Positions 36,280-44,267 of a stretch of DNA of 50,252 nucleotides are shown here, one piece after another. The position numbers and the translations under genes were made by a program. The first letter of the stretch is position 1. Every line of letters starts with the position of its first letter. The stretch is from contig JACUUX010000017.1 in assembly GCA_014859105.1 (NCBI GenBank), forward strand, positions 1 through 50,252. Reading direction: 5' to 3'. Under the pieces are notes generated by a model. That model did no database searches, was not told the origin of the DNA, and was given only the letters and a program-made list of their open reading frames with translations. This DNA is from Nitrospirota bacterium (GTDB lineage: Bacteria > Nitrospirota > Thermodesulfovibrionia > Thermodesulfovibrionales > SM23-35).

Positions 36280-36545
36280 TTTTTCTCCTCGGCTACATAC
36301 AGATGTTCTTTAATATTCTCGGATATCGGTATCTTATACCCTTTCTTACTTTTCCTGACTTTCCTGCTCAGCTCGAGAAGTTTTGCCGCGGCCTCGCCAG
36401 GCTTGATTTTAGGAGGCGTCCTGATCTCGGCAACTACCTCGTTATGAACGGTAATCTGATAAACAGTCTCAGGCGAAGCCTTCAGAGATTTTATAATCCC
36501 GGGGAGCCTCTTCCTCGCCTCGGAAATAGAGATGACATTTTTCAT
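36276..36545 (-). CDS. Phd/YefM-type antitoxin
   Basis: Started at the ATG at 36545, which is preceded by GAGG at a proper distance, the product has 89 residues: MKNVISISEARKRLPGIIKS then VYQITVHNEVVAEI, the fold typical of Phd-type antitoxins that bind their own promoter. The C-terminal Lys/Glu-rich tail would wrap the PIN toxin. A longer upstream start (36599) is unlikely. It transcribes away from cas10, which begins about 160 bases away on the other strand. Confidence 0.8.
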   Translation of the reverse strand: MKNVISISEARKRLPGIIKSLKASPETVYQITVHNEVVAEIRTPPKIKPGEAAAKLLELSRKVRKSKKGYKIPISENIKEHLYVAEEKN

Positions 36546-36634
36546 ATAAATAACCTCATAATGACATGTATTATCTGTACAGTATTGTACAATATTCATA
36601 AATATTTTTCAGGAATCAGAAAGCAGGTGGGAGA

Positions 36635-36697
36635 ATGATAGAATTTAATGAAAGAGAATATCAGACGGTGATACTGGCAGCATTGTTGCATGAATGA
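36635..36697 (+). pseudogene. Scrap of a cas10 N-terminus
   Basis: A 20-codon frame, MIEFNEREYQTVILAALLHE, sits directly upstream of the real cas10 and has its own GGGAG site. The EYQTVILAALLH part is what many Cas10/Csm1 proteins begin with just before the HD motif (LLHDIGKF), but here it ends with Glu and a stop. It looks like the first residues of another cas10 whose remainder is gone. The stop overlaps the intact gene's alternative start. Confidence 0.55.
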
Positions 36698-36708
36698 AAG
36701 GGGGCTAC

Positions 36709-39339
36709 ATGTTAGATGAAACAATTTATAAAGTTGCCATAGCAGCTTTTATGCATGATATAGGAAAATTTGCTAAGAGGGCCGGTTTTAATGTAAGCCC
36801 GGAGTTCTTAAATAATAATGCTGACCTTTATCAGCCCTATATTAAAGAGCAAAACAGACATACACATAAACATGTTGTTTATACTGCAGCTTTCATTGAT
36901 CATATTGAAAAGTTATTACCTAAACAATTTAACAAAGGTGAATGGGGACTTGGGGATTCATTTATGAATCTTGCCGCTGGACACCATAAGCCCCAAACAC
37001 CTATGCAATGGTTGATTGCTTTAGCTGACAGGGTTAGCAGCGGCTTCGACCGGAATGAATTTGAGAACTATAATCATGAGATTGGGGTTAAGGATTTTAA
37101 AAAGACAAGACTTTTCGCCATTTTTGAGAGTCTGTCACCTGATGAAGTGCCGAAAGGCGATAATTCTGAAGAATATTTTTTCAGGTATCCACTCAGGGAG
37201 CTATCCCCTGAAAGTATTTTTCCCGTTAAACGTGATGATTATCAACTACTCGACAGTAATGAACAAACTAAGGAATATAGCGATCTTTTCTTTAATTTTG
37301 TTGTTTCATTGGAAAAACTGTCACATAAAAATAATATCCCCCTATGGTTTGAACATTTTGACAGTCTCTTTATGATATATGCTTCATACATCCCTTCTGC
37401 AACAGTCGGCAGAATTATACCTGACTCATCTCTTTACGACCATTCAAAGATGACGGCAGCTCTCGCATCTGCATTGTATTTATATCATTCCGGAACGGAC
37501 ACCTTGAATACCGAAAAGATAAAGGCTTATCAGGACAAAAAATTCCTGATAGTGAATGGTAATTTCTATGGTATTCAGAACTTTATATTTTCAGAAGGCG
37601 GAAGCACAGGAAAAGCGGCAGCAAAGCTTTTAAGGGGCAGATCCTTTGCTGTCTCGCTTTTGAGCGAACTTGCTGCTGATATGCTTTGCAGAGAATTAGG
37701 TCTGACTCCTGCTTCGGTTATCTTGAATGCAGCAGGCAAATTTACCATTATTGCCCCTAACCTTCAGGAAACAAAAGATAAAATACTTGCAGTTGAAAAA
37801 GAAATCAATGACTGGCTCATTAGAATGTATCATGGGGAAGCATCTTTCGGCTTTTCATCAAACGAGGCATCCTGCGATGATTTCACGATAAACAGATTTG
37901 ATGAATTGTGGGAAAACCTTTCAAGAATATCAGAAAGAAGAAAATATAGAAAAATAGACATTGGAAAACATGGCGGAGCAGTAGCAGATTATCTGGATCA
38001 GTTCAATAATGATATGAATAAGAAATTATGTCCCTTCTGCGGCAGGAGACCATCAAGTCCGGATGCAGAGAATGATAGGCTTCTTGGCGATGAAAAGTCG
38101 GCATGCAACATCTGCCGCGACCATATTTACATTGGAACAAATCTTGTAAAAGCAAGAAGGCTGGCTGTTACCACACTAAGTGCAGATATTCACGGTGATA
38201 AGCTCAAGGAACCGATATTCGGATCATATCAGGTTTCTCTGGATATTTCCGGCAAATTGACCGAACTCTCCAGAGACGGAACACTTCTAAAATACTGGGA
38301 TATATCCGGCTCAGTGAATGGCACGATCTCAAAAGAGGTAACGGCAAAATTTATTAATGGCTATGTGCCTAAATATACTGATAAAGATGAAACCGAAGAT
38401 ATGTTGGAGAGGCTGTTACATGGAAGCAAATCAGAGAAAAAGAAAAATGAGTTATTTGATGACATTAAGGATGGTAATCCCAAAACATTACATCATATTG
38501 CGAAGATGGCGCTGAACAGAATTCAAAATTCAGAACTTGAAACAAAGCGAAAATATACAGGAATTGAGGCATTGGGAGTAATGAAGTCTGATATTGACAA
38601 CCTTGGCTTATTATTCGCATGCGGTATAAAACAAAATAATCTATCGAAAATGGCTACTTTAAGCAGGCAAACGAATCACTATTTTTCAATCTATCTTCCA
38701 TATGTTTTAAGCATAAAAGAGGAATTCAGGGATATTTATACCGTATTTGCGGGTGGAGACGACCTTTTCCTTATAGGGCCATGGAACCGAATTATTGATT
38801 TTGCATCAGACATAAACCAATCTTTCAGGGAATATGTGTGTGACAACAGCCATGTTTCCATCTCAACAGGGATATGCATAAACAAACCTGACGAACCTGT
38901 TCGTACAGTTTCAGAGAAAGCTGAATATGCTGTAAAAAAATCGAAGGCAAACCGGCGGGATTCGATTACCATTTTCGATGAGGCGATAAAGTGGAAAGAA
39001 TTCGGGGAACTGCGGGGCATAAAATCTGTTATTGAATCATGGTTATCAAAGAGCTATATAAATAATGCCATGCTTTTCAGAATGAATCATTTTTTAAATA
39101 TGGCAAAACAGGAAAAAGCACTTCTGGCAGGAAAAAGAGCAATTGATTTTGATGAGATGGAGTGCCTCAAATGGAAGTCAATGTTCAAATATAATTTGGC
39201 AAGAAATATCGGTAAGGGTTTAAAGGGAGATGAAAAAGAAAAGGCCATTAGAGAAGTTGAAAAAGCTGCCGATTGGCTGATCAACTATGGTGGGGCAATG
39301 AAAATACCGATATGGCAAATAATTTATAACCAAAGATAG
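36709..39339 (+). CDS. cas10: Cas10 (Csm1), type III-A large subunit
   Basis: Cas10 is the signalling and DNase subunit of the Csm complex. I choose the ATG at 36709 (876 residues), which follows AAGGGGG; the upstream ATG at 36694 is less likely. The N-terminal HD nuclease motif is H16-D17 (FMHDIGKF), with AGHHKP later. A zinc-finger region (CPFCGRRP then CNICRDH) lies near the middle. The second palm domain has an intact FAGGDDLF motif at 680-687 (GGDD at 682-685), so cyclic oligoadenylate synthesis is expected. Both activities look intact. It begins the cas10-csm2-csm3-csm4-csm5 operon. Confidence 0.95.
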   Translation: MLDETIYKVAIAAFMHDIGKFAKRAGFNVSPEFLNNNADLYQPYIKEQNRHTHKHVVYTAAFIDHIEKLLPKQFNKGEWGLGDSFMNLAAGHHKPQTPMQWLIALADRVSSGFDRNEFENYNHEIGVKDFKKTRLFAIFESLSPDEVPKGDNSEEYFFRYPLRELSPESIFPVKRDDYQLLDSNEQTKEYSDLFFNFVVSLEKLSHKNNIPLWFEHFDSLFMIYASYIPSATVGRIIPDSSLYDHSKMTAALASALYLYHSGTDTLNTEKIKAYQDKKFLIVNGNFYGIQNFIFSEGGSTGKAAAKLLRGRSFAVSLLSELAADMLCRELGLTPASVILNAAGKFTIIAPNLQETKDKILAVEKEINDWLIRMYHGEASFGFSSNEASCDDFTINRFDELWENLSRISERRKYRKIDIGKHGGAVADYLDQFNNDMNKKLCPFCGRRPSSPDAENDRLLGDEKSACNICRDHIYIGTNLVKARRLAVTTLSADIHGDKLKEPIFGSYQVSLDISGKLTELSRDGTLLKYWDISGSVNGTISKEVTAKFINGYVPKYTDKDETEDMLERLLHGSKSEKKKNELFDDIKDGNPKTLHHIAKMALNRIQNSELETKRKYTGIEALGVMKSDIDNLGLLFACGIKQNNLSKMATLSRQTNHYFSIYLPYVLSIKEEFRDIYTVFAGGDDLFLIGPWNRIIDFASDINQSFREYVCDNSHVSISTGICINKPDEPVRTVSEKAEYAVKKSKANRRDSITIFDEAIKWKEFGELRGIKSVIESWLSKSYINNAMLFRMNHFLNMAKQEKALLAGKRAIDFDEMECLKWKSMFKYNLARNIGKGLKGDEKEKAIREVEKAADWLINYGGAMKIPIWQIIYNQR

Positions 39340-39348
39340 GAGGGCCAT

Positions 39349-39774
39349 ATGAATGTAAACTTTTGGAAAGATAAGACCAAAAAAATCATCGAACCCGAAT
39401 TGTTTTCATCGAAGGCAGATGATTTGGCGAAAGAAGTATATCGGGGGCAACAGCAGAGCAGGGGCAAAGCTAATAAACCTACGCAAATAAGAAAATTCTA
39501 CGATGAGGTGACACGGTTCGGGAGTATCCTTAAAACGAACCCTGATGAGTTTGAAAACGTACTGCCCTACTTGAAAATGCTGAATGCCAAAGCTGCTTAT
39601 GCTATGGGGAGAGATCTTATATCAAAAGAATTCAAAGACTTTATTTCAAACTCTCTCGATCAGATTAAGGATAGAGATGATTTTGAGGCCTTCTCGGGTT
39701 ATTTTGAAGCTTTTATGGGATATTACAAATTTTATGATGAAAAAGGTGGGACTTTGCAAGGAGGTGCCAGATGA
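39349..39774 (+). CDS. csm2: Csm2, small subunit of the type III-A complex
   Basis: A 141-residue, mostly helical protein with the Csm2 pattern QSRGKANKPTQIRKFYDEVT followed by LPYLKMLNAKAAYAMGR. In the complex several Csm2 copies form the inner filament along the crRNA-target duplex. The start follows AGGAGG, and the end overlaps csm3 by 4 bases (ATGA), so it is translationally coupled. Confidence 0.9.
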   Translation: MNVNFWKDKTKKIIEPELFSSKADDLAKEVYRGQQQSRGKANKPTQIRKFYDEVTRFGSILKTNPDEFENVLPYLKMLNAKAAYAMGRDLISKEFKDFISNSLDQIKDRDDFEAFSGYFEAFMGYYKFYDEKGGTLQGGAR

Positions 39775-40505
39775 AACTTACTGAAATTAAAAAAATTGAA
39801 GGAAAAATAACCCTGAAAAGTGGTCTGCATATAGGTTCTGGTAATATGGAAATGCATATCGGAGGCACAGATAGCCCGGTAATTAAACATCCACATACTT
39901 TAGAACCCTATATCCCCGGGTCTTCCCTTAAAGGAAAAGTTAGATCTCTTCTTGAAATGGAAAGTGGGCTAATCCCTTTTGCTTCTGAAGAGGGCGGTTT
40001 AGTGTCGTCGAAAACAATAAGGGATATCCTTGGTAACAATGGTATTTCTCCGGAATTGAAAACTCAATTAGTTAAAAAAGCAGAATCGATATTGAAAATA
40101 TTCGGAAGTAGCGGAGCGGACAGGGAAGACGAAACAGGCTATGGACCAACAAGGGTATCTTTTAGCGATTGTTATCTCAACGATAACTGGACAAAGAAAG
40201 CAAAAGATAATCGCTGGCTTCTAACCGAGGAAAAGTCAGAGAACGTTATCAATAGGATCAAGGGTACCGCTGAACATCCAAGGTTTATAGAGCGAGTGCC
40301 TGAAGGAACACAGTTTGATTTTCGTGTTACATTTAAAATATTACAGGATGGCGATGATCAACTTTTTGATACGCTCCTGAAAGGTCTCAAACTTCTGGAA
40401 CAGGACACACTCGGCGGCAGTGGCAGCAGGGGTTATGGAAGGATTTCTTTTCAATTCAACGATGAAGCAATAGATAGAATGTTTCAAACCTTAAATCCAT
40501 TTTAG
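39771..40505 (+). CDS. csm3: Csm3, backbone RAMP and target-RNA nuclease
   Basis: A 244-residue RAMP protein that lines the crRNA and cuts the target RNA every six nucleotides. The opening LKSGLHIGSG, then MHIGGTDSPVIKHP, places D34 at the position of the catalytic Asp33 of characterised Csm3 proteins, so target cleavage should work. PYIPGSSLKGKVRSLLE is the RAMP glycine-rich motif. The C-terminal GGSGSRGYGRI is another. Confidence 0.93.
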   Translation: MKLTEIKKIEGKITLKSGLHIGSGNMEMHIGGTDSPVIKHPHTLEPYIPGSSLKGKVRSLLEMESGLIPFASEEGGLVSSKTIRDILGNNGISPELKTQLVKKAESILKIFGSSGADREDETGYGPTRVSFSDCYLNDNWTKKAKDNRWLLTEEKSENVINRIKGTAEHPRFIERVPEGTQFDFRVTFKILQDGDDQLFDTLLKGLKLLEQDTLGGSGSRGYGRISFQFNDEAIDRMFQTLNPF

Positions 40506-40518
40506 CAGGAGGATTGCC

Positions 40519-41556
40519 TTGAAACTATATGAAATAACACTTAAACCTTTAAGTGGATTTGGCACTCTTTTGAAAGGAGATACCCTCTTTGGGCACTTTT
40601 GCTGGCAAATTGCTGGCGATGATAGACTATGCGGCTGGCCACTTGGAGAACTGATTGATAATTATCAAATAAAGCCATTCATCGTGTTTTCGTCTGCTTT
40701 TCCAAAGTTTTATATTGAAAAGATCTATCATTATGCCTTTAAAACTCCAGATATTCCACCTGATATGTTATTCGACCTTCCAAAAGAAAAACGTGAGCGC
40801 ATTAGAAAACGTAAAGAATATAAAAGTAAAAAGTGGATGATTATACAGGAGAATAGAAAGTTTAGATCTTTTAAAGAACTCGAATTCCTTTCCGATGAAG
40901 AGGTGATAGGCAAAGCAAATCGAACTGTCAGCAGAGAAACACAAAAGCGTTTGAGATATGCAGGATCAAAACAGTTTATCAGTATGTTTGATCAGCCTCA
41001 CAATACTATAAACAGAATTACTGGTACGACAGGGGAGGGCCGTTTTGCCCCGTTTATCGAAGAACAACAAGTATATTATCCGGAAACAGAACTCGCGCTG
41101 TTCGTGGGATTTGATGAATCTTTCATTAATATTAAACAGGTACTCTCAGGGCTTGAGAGAATTGGCGAATGCGGTTTCGGTAAGGACGCTTCATCAGGCT
41201 TGGGCAAGTTCATGTTAGTCAAGGAAACTGAAAAATATATAAAAGACATGGGATCTGATTCGCCAAATGTCTGCTATACGCTCTCACCCTGCGTGCCGGA
41301 AAAGGATACCTATTCAGATATATTTTTTATGCCATTTACAAGGTATGGAAAACACGGTGATGTCCTTGCAAAATCGGGCAACCCAATCAAGAAGCCGGTT
41401 ATCATGGCTGATGAGGGAGCAGTTTTAATACCGAAAAACAAAGAGGTTTTTGATAAACCATATATAGGACAAGCAGTTACGAATGTATCTAAAGCCGAAC
41501 CAAAGACTGTTGTGCAGGGATACTCCCTCTATATTCCTGTAAGCGTGGAGGCATAA
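40519..41556 (+). CDS. csm4: Csm4, 5'-handle-binding RAMP
   Basis: A 345-residue RAMP that caps the crRNA 5' handle and contacts Cas10. The opening LYEITLKPLSGFGTLLKGDT then LFGHFCWQI is typical of Csm4, and GFGKDASSGLGKF is the late glycine-rich loop. The only plausible start is a TTG at 40519, with AGGAGG at 40507-40512; no nearby ATG fits. It directly abuts csm5. Confidence 0.92.
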   Translation: MKLYEITLKPLSGFGTLLKGDTLFGHFCWQIAGDDRLCGWPLGELIDNYQIKPFIVFSSAFPKFYIEKIYHYAFKTPDIPPDMLFDLPKEKRERIRKRKEYKSKKWMIIQENRKFRSFKELEFLSDEEVIGKANRTVSRETQKRLRYAGSKQFISMFDQPHNTINRITGTTGEGRFAPFIEEQQVYYPETELALFVGFDESFINIKQVLSGLERIGECGFGKDASSGLGKFMLVKETEKYIKDMGSDSPNVCYTLSPCVPEKDTYSDIFFMPFTRYGKHGDVLAKSGNPIKKPVIMADEGAVLIPKNKEVFDKPYIGQAVTNVSKAEPKTVVQGYSLYIPVSVEA

Positions 41557-42699
41557 ATGGACAAACCACTAAAAATAAGACTTCATGTGTTGTCACCAAT
41601 TCATATAGGCTGTGATGATGTTTATGAGCCGACAAGTTTTGTAATAGATACTGACAAGAAAAAGCTGGTTTCTTTTGACCCGCTCGCATTTATTCGTACA
41701 TTAACGGATAGAGAAAGGCAGGAATTAACAGCGATCGCACAGAAAGGAACCCTTCCATCAATTATTGAAATATACCGTTTCATTTTTAATAAAAGGTCAT
41801 CAATCAAAGGGAATGAGATAAGTATCTCACAAGGCATAATTGACAGATATATCTCAGTAAAATCGTTAGCTCTGAATGATAGGAACATAAAACAGGAACT
41901 GAATAATTTTATTATTCCCAGAACTGCCTATCATCCATATAATAACACTCCGTATATTCCCGGCAGTTCTCTGAAAGGCTCGGTAAGAACCGGTTTTCTT
42001 AGTATGTTAGCGCTTGGAGGGGGCACATATAAAGGGCTTGACTATATCCTTGCAGGAAACAAACCGAATAATTCAATTACCAACCGGAGAAATGCACGGG
42101 AGCTTGAACTACAGTTACTAGAGGGGTCATTTGCTGAAGACCCTTTCAGGATGTTGAAAGTATCGGACTTACTGCCGCATACTAATGTTAGGACAAGAGT
42201 ACTTTATGCAATCAACAGGAGAAAACTTGATGGCAGCAAACAGACACGAGGAATTCCCCAGATATTTGAAATAATTGAAGCAGGGTCTTCTTTTGAAGGT
42301 GTAATTAACTTACAGTCCCCTCCTAGCAGTGCAGGAATAAAAAAGCCTATCGATTCGTTAGGTATAAGGGCGTTTTTCAGGGCGGTTCATAAGCACTATG
42401 CGCGTAACTATGGTGTTGAATCAAAGATAGCTGAACAATTGCACTTTAAGATGCCGAGGCCATTGAAATCACATGGTGATATGAAAGAAACAGCCTTTCT
42501 GATACGTGTGGGTAAACATTCAGGAGCTGAGTCAGTAACAATTGAGGGTAACAGACAAATATTAGTAAGAGGACCGAGAGGGAGTAAAGAAATTAAAGAT
42601 CATGCAACAACCATATGGCTTGCCTCAGAACAAGCAAAGCCAGAGAATAATAATGGTCTTTTCCCCTTCGGCTGGGCGGTGATGGAGGTTTTGAATTGA
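41557..42699 (+). CDS. csm5: Csm5, 3'-end RAMP of the type III-A complex
   Basis: A 380-residue RAMP that caps the 3' side of the complex and helps recruit crRNA-trimming nucleases. RLHVLSPIHIGCDDVYEPTS near the start and PYIPGSSLKGSVRTGFLSML near 130-150 are the RAMP signatures. The C-terminal end is PFGWAVMEVLN. It begins immediately after the csm4 stop. A second, orphan copy of this C-terminal end is found at 43329-43382. Confidence 0.93.
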   Translation: MDKPLKIRLHVLSPIHIGCDDVYEPTSFVIDTDKKKLVSFDPLAFIRTLTDRERQELTAIAQKGTLPSIIEIYRFIFNKRSSIKGNEISISQGIIDRYISVKSLALNDRNIKQELNNFIIPRTAYHPYNNTPYIPGSSLKGSVRTGFLSMLALGGGTYKGLDYILAGNKPNNSITNRRNARELELQLLEGSFAEDPFRMLKVSDLLPHTNVRTRVLYAINRRKLDGSKQTRGIPQIFEIIEAGSSFEGVINLQSPPSSAGIKKPIDSLGIRAFFRAVHKHYARNYGVESKIAEQLHFKMPRPLKSHGDMKETAFLIRVGKHSGAESVTIEGNRQILVRGPRGSKEIKDHATTIWLASEQAKPENNNGLFPFGWAVMEVLN

Positions 42700-42742
42700 A
42701 TATTAATAGTTTTTTTTCAATGATAAAAGAAACAGAAAGTTG

Positions 42743-43003
42743 CTAAGGTTTTTTCAGGACATAATCGTGTGGACCGATACGTCGGAGAAAATAATGGTTA
42801 CGATGTATCTCAAAGGTAAACCGATAAAACATATCTATGCTTGCTTGCCAGCGGTTTTTGTGCCCTTTCATCTTTTTAACTCTGAGGGAAGGGTGACGTA
42901 TGTCATTGATAAAGAGTCTTATCTTGTCATCAAATTTTTTCTGTGCAGTCTTAGGAAGCCTCTTATAATCCTCCTTAAAAGCATCAGTGCGGAGGATTTT
43001 CAT
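42743..43003 (-). CDS. RelE/YoeB-like toxin
   Basis: An 86-residue protein with the RelE/ParE superfamily layout: MKILRTDAFKEDYKRLPKTA, then LKKMKGHKNRWQASIDM-like basic stretch and YRFTFEIHRNHYFLRRIGPHD at the end. It probably cleaves ribosome-bound mRNA. It overlaps the antitoxin gene by 4 bases and runs against the csm operon, ending 43 bases past csm5. Confidence 0.8.
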   Translation of the reverse strand: MKILRTDAFKEDYKRLPKTAQKKFDDKIRLFINDIRHPSLRVKKMKGHKNRWQASIDMFYRFTFEIHRNHYFLRRIGPHDYVLKKP

Positions 43004-43254
43004 TTTTTAAGGTCTGAAAGAAAGTCTTCTATGGAGTCAAATGATCTGGTTTTTCCTGCTGCGATTTCTTTGTCAGCTTCAGCCTCAGCCTTTTCCCAGT
43101 TAAATTCTCTGAAATATGGTGGGAGAGACAATGCATATTTGATTAATTCAGCAACAGCCGCTTCTGTATTTGGTTTATTTGCGGATTTCCTGTATCGCTC
43201 TATTTCATCAAAGACATCATCTGGAATTTTTATTGTTAATTCACGTCTTGCCAT
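43000..43254 (-). CDS. Antitoxin of the RelE-like pair
   Basis: An 84-residue protein. The N-terminal MARRELTIKIPDDVFDEIER looks like a ribbon-helix-helix DNA-binding segment. The acidic tail (about 50-84) should bind the toxin. It is encoded upstream of the toxin with a 4-base overlap, the usual order. It should repress its own promoter. Confidence 0.78.
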   Translation of the reverse strand: MARRELTIKIPDDVFDEIERYRKSANKPNTEAAVAELIKYALSLPPYFREFNWEKAEAEADKEIAAGKTRSFDSIEDFLSDLKK

Positions 43255-43328
43255 CTTTTTGTTCCTTTTACGTCAAGATAACACACCCTTAGTTTTTAAG
43301 TCAATTTATAGCATAGATTCTTTAAAGC

Positions 43329-43382
43329 ATGATAAAAATTCATCTCCCTCTTGGCTGGACAGTGATGGAGGTTGTGGATTGA
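43329..43382 (+). pseudogene. Scrap of a csm5 C-terminus
   Basis: The frame MIKIHLPLGWTVMEVVD and its stop match the end of csm5 (FPFGWAVMEVLN) in both protein and DNA: CTGGACAGTGATGGAGGTT here against CTGGGCGGTGATGGAGGTT at the end of csm5. Nothing of a Csm5 body precedes it. It appears to be the last codons of another csm5 copy left between two toxin-antitoxin pairs. Confidence 0.6.
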
Positions 43383-43387
43383 AAAAA

Positions 43388-43777
43388 TTATCCCTTATAA
43401 ACCCTCACGCCCGGAATCTGCTCGAAGTGGGTGTCGAGGGTGAAGATAGAGAGGTTGTGTTCGATGACGAGGGCTGCGATGGCAATATCAGTTAAAGGAA
43501 GATTTATGCCTTTTCTCCTCAAGGACAGGGAGAGTTTGCCTGCTTCTATCCATAAATCTGTAGTTATTTCAAGCACATTTACCGCTGTTATCAATTCAGT
43601 AAGATATTGTTCTTCTTTGAAATATTTAAGACCCTGTAAAAGTTCGGCGATTATTATGCCTGTGGAATATACACAATTCTTGTCCAGGAGTCTTGCAATT
43701 TTTTCCCCATATTGTTCATTGCCTTTTAGAAATTCAATAAGAACTGAAGTGTCAACGAGAACTCCATCTTCTGTCAT
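43388..43777 (-). CDS. vapC: VapC-type PIN toxin
   Basis: A 129-residue PIN nuclease. Acidic residues are in place: LVDTSVLIEFLKG at the start, IIIAELLQGL, LPLTDIAIAALV and FTLDTHF. It should act as a tRNA or rRNA-cutting toxin. It overlaps vapB and faces away from the csm operon strand. Confidence 0.88.
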   Translation of the reverse strand: MTEDGVLVDTSVLIEFLKGNEQYGEKIARLLDKNCVYSTGIIIAELLQGLKYFKEEQYLTELITAVNVLEITTDLWIEAGKLSLSLRRKGINLPLTDIAIAALVIEHNLSIFTLDTHFEQIPGVRVYKG

Positions 43778-43988
43778 TTTCTTCCATCTCCTTTATCTCC
43801 AGATTTTCAAGTTCTTCAGTAACATCTTCAATCTTGATCTTCCCTCTCAAGGCAAGAAGTTTCTTAATCTTCTTCTGCCGGACATATTCCTTCATGGCAA
43901 TGGTAATCGCCTTTGTCTTGGACTTTTCGCCGGTAATCTTCTGCACCTCAGAAAGGAGATCATCAGGTATGTTTAAAGTTGCACGCAT
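43752..43988 (-). CDS. vapB: VapB-type antitoxin
   Basis: Started at the ATG at 43988, supported by AAAGGAGG eight bases upstream, it has 78 residues beginning MRATLNIPDDLLSEVQKITG, a ribbon-helix-helix antitoxin start of the VapB type. The GTG nine bases earlier is inside the ribosome site. The C-terminal charged helix would bind VapC. It overlaps vapC by 26 bases. Confidence 0.85.
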   Translation of the reverse strand: MRATLNIPDDLLSEVQKITGEKSKTKAITIAMKEYVRQKKIKKLLALRGKIKIEDVTEELENLEIKEMEENDRRWSSR

Positions 43989-44044
43989 AATATGCACCTC
44001 CTTTATATGCCTTTATTGTATGCAAATGTTTCGAATAATACAAG

Positions 44045-44180
44045 CGGCTAACCCCTCCCAACCTCCCCTTAACCTAAGGGTAGGAGAATTCTTTGCCCTT
44101 AAGGTACGGGGAGTTATCCTTCATGGAGATGGAAGTAGGATATCTTTCCCCTCTTGGAGTAAGAGGGGGGAGGGGGAGTT
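44045..44180. repeat. C-run/G-run inverted repeat upstream of card1
   Basis: AACCCCTCCCAACCTCCCCT on the left is mirrored by AAGAGGGGGGAGGGGGAGTT on the right, with a GGTAGGAG/CTTTGCCCTT core. It is the same type as 22020-22100. It fills the gap of about 230 bases between vapB and the card1 start region. Confidence 0.6.
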
Positions 44181-44216
44181 ATAAAGAGTTATAAATAAGG
44201 TGCTAAGGAGAAAACA

Positions 44217-44267
44217 ATGAGCCATATTCATGTATGCCTTGTGGCAGCTTTTAGGAGAACATTATGA
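44217..44267 (+). pseudogene. Scrap of a Card1/Can2-like N-terminus
   Basis: A 16-codon frame, MSHIHVCLVAAFRRTL, has its own AAGGAG site and ends in a TGA that overlaps the card1 ATG. The MSHIHVCLV part resembles the first strand of DUF1887-type CARF nucleases, of which card1 itself (MKKILVSLVSEQTVPN) is one. It may be the start of a former or second copy, or a small leader peptide coupled to card1. Confidence 0.45.

Noticed and set aside
42740-43976. Plus-strand frames of 251 and 181 residues after csm5
   Set aside because: They are antisense to the toxin-antitoxin genes, which have clear families and ribosome sites.
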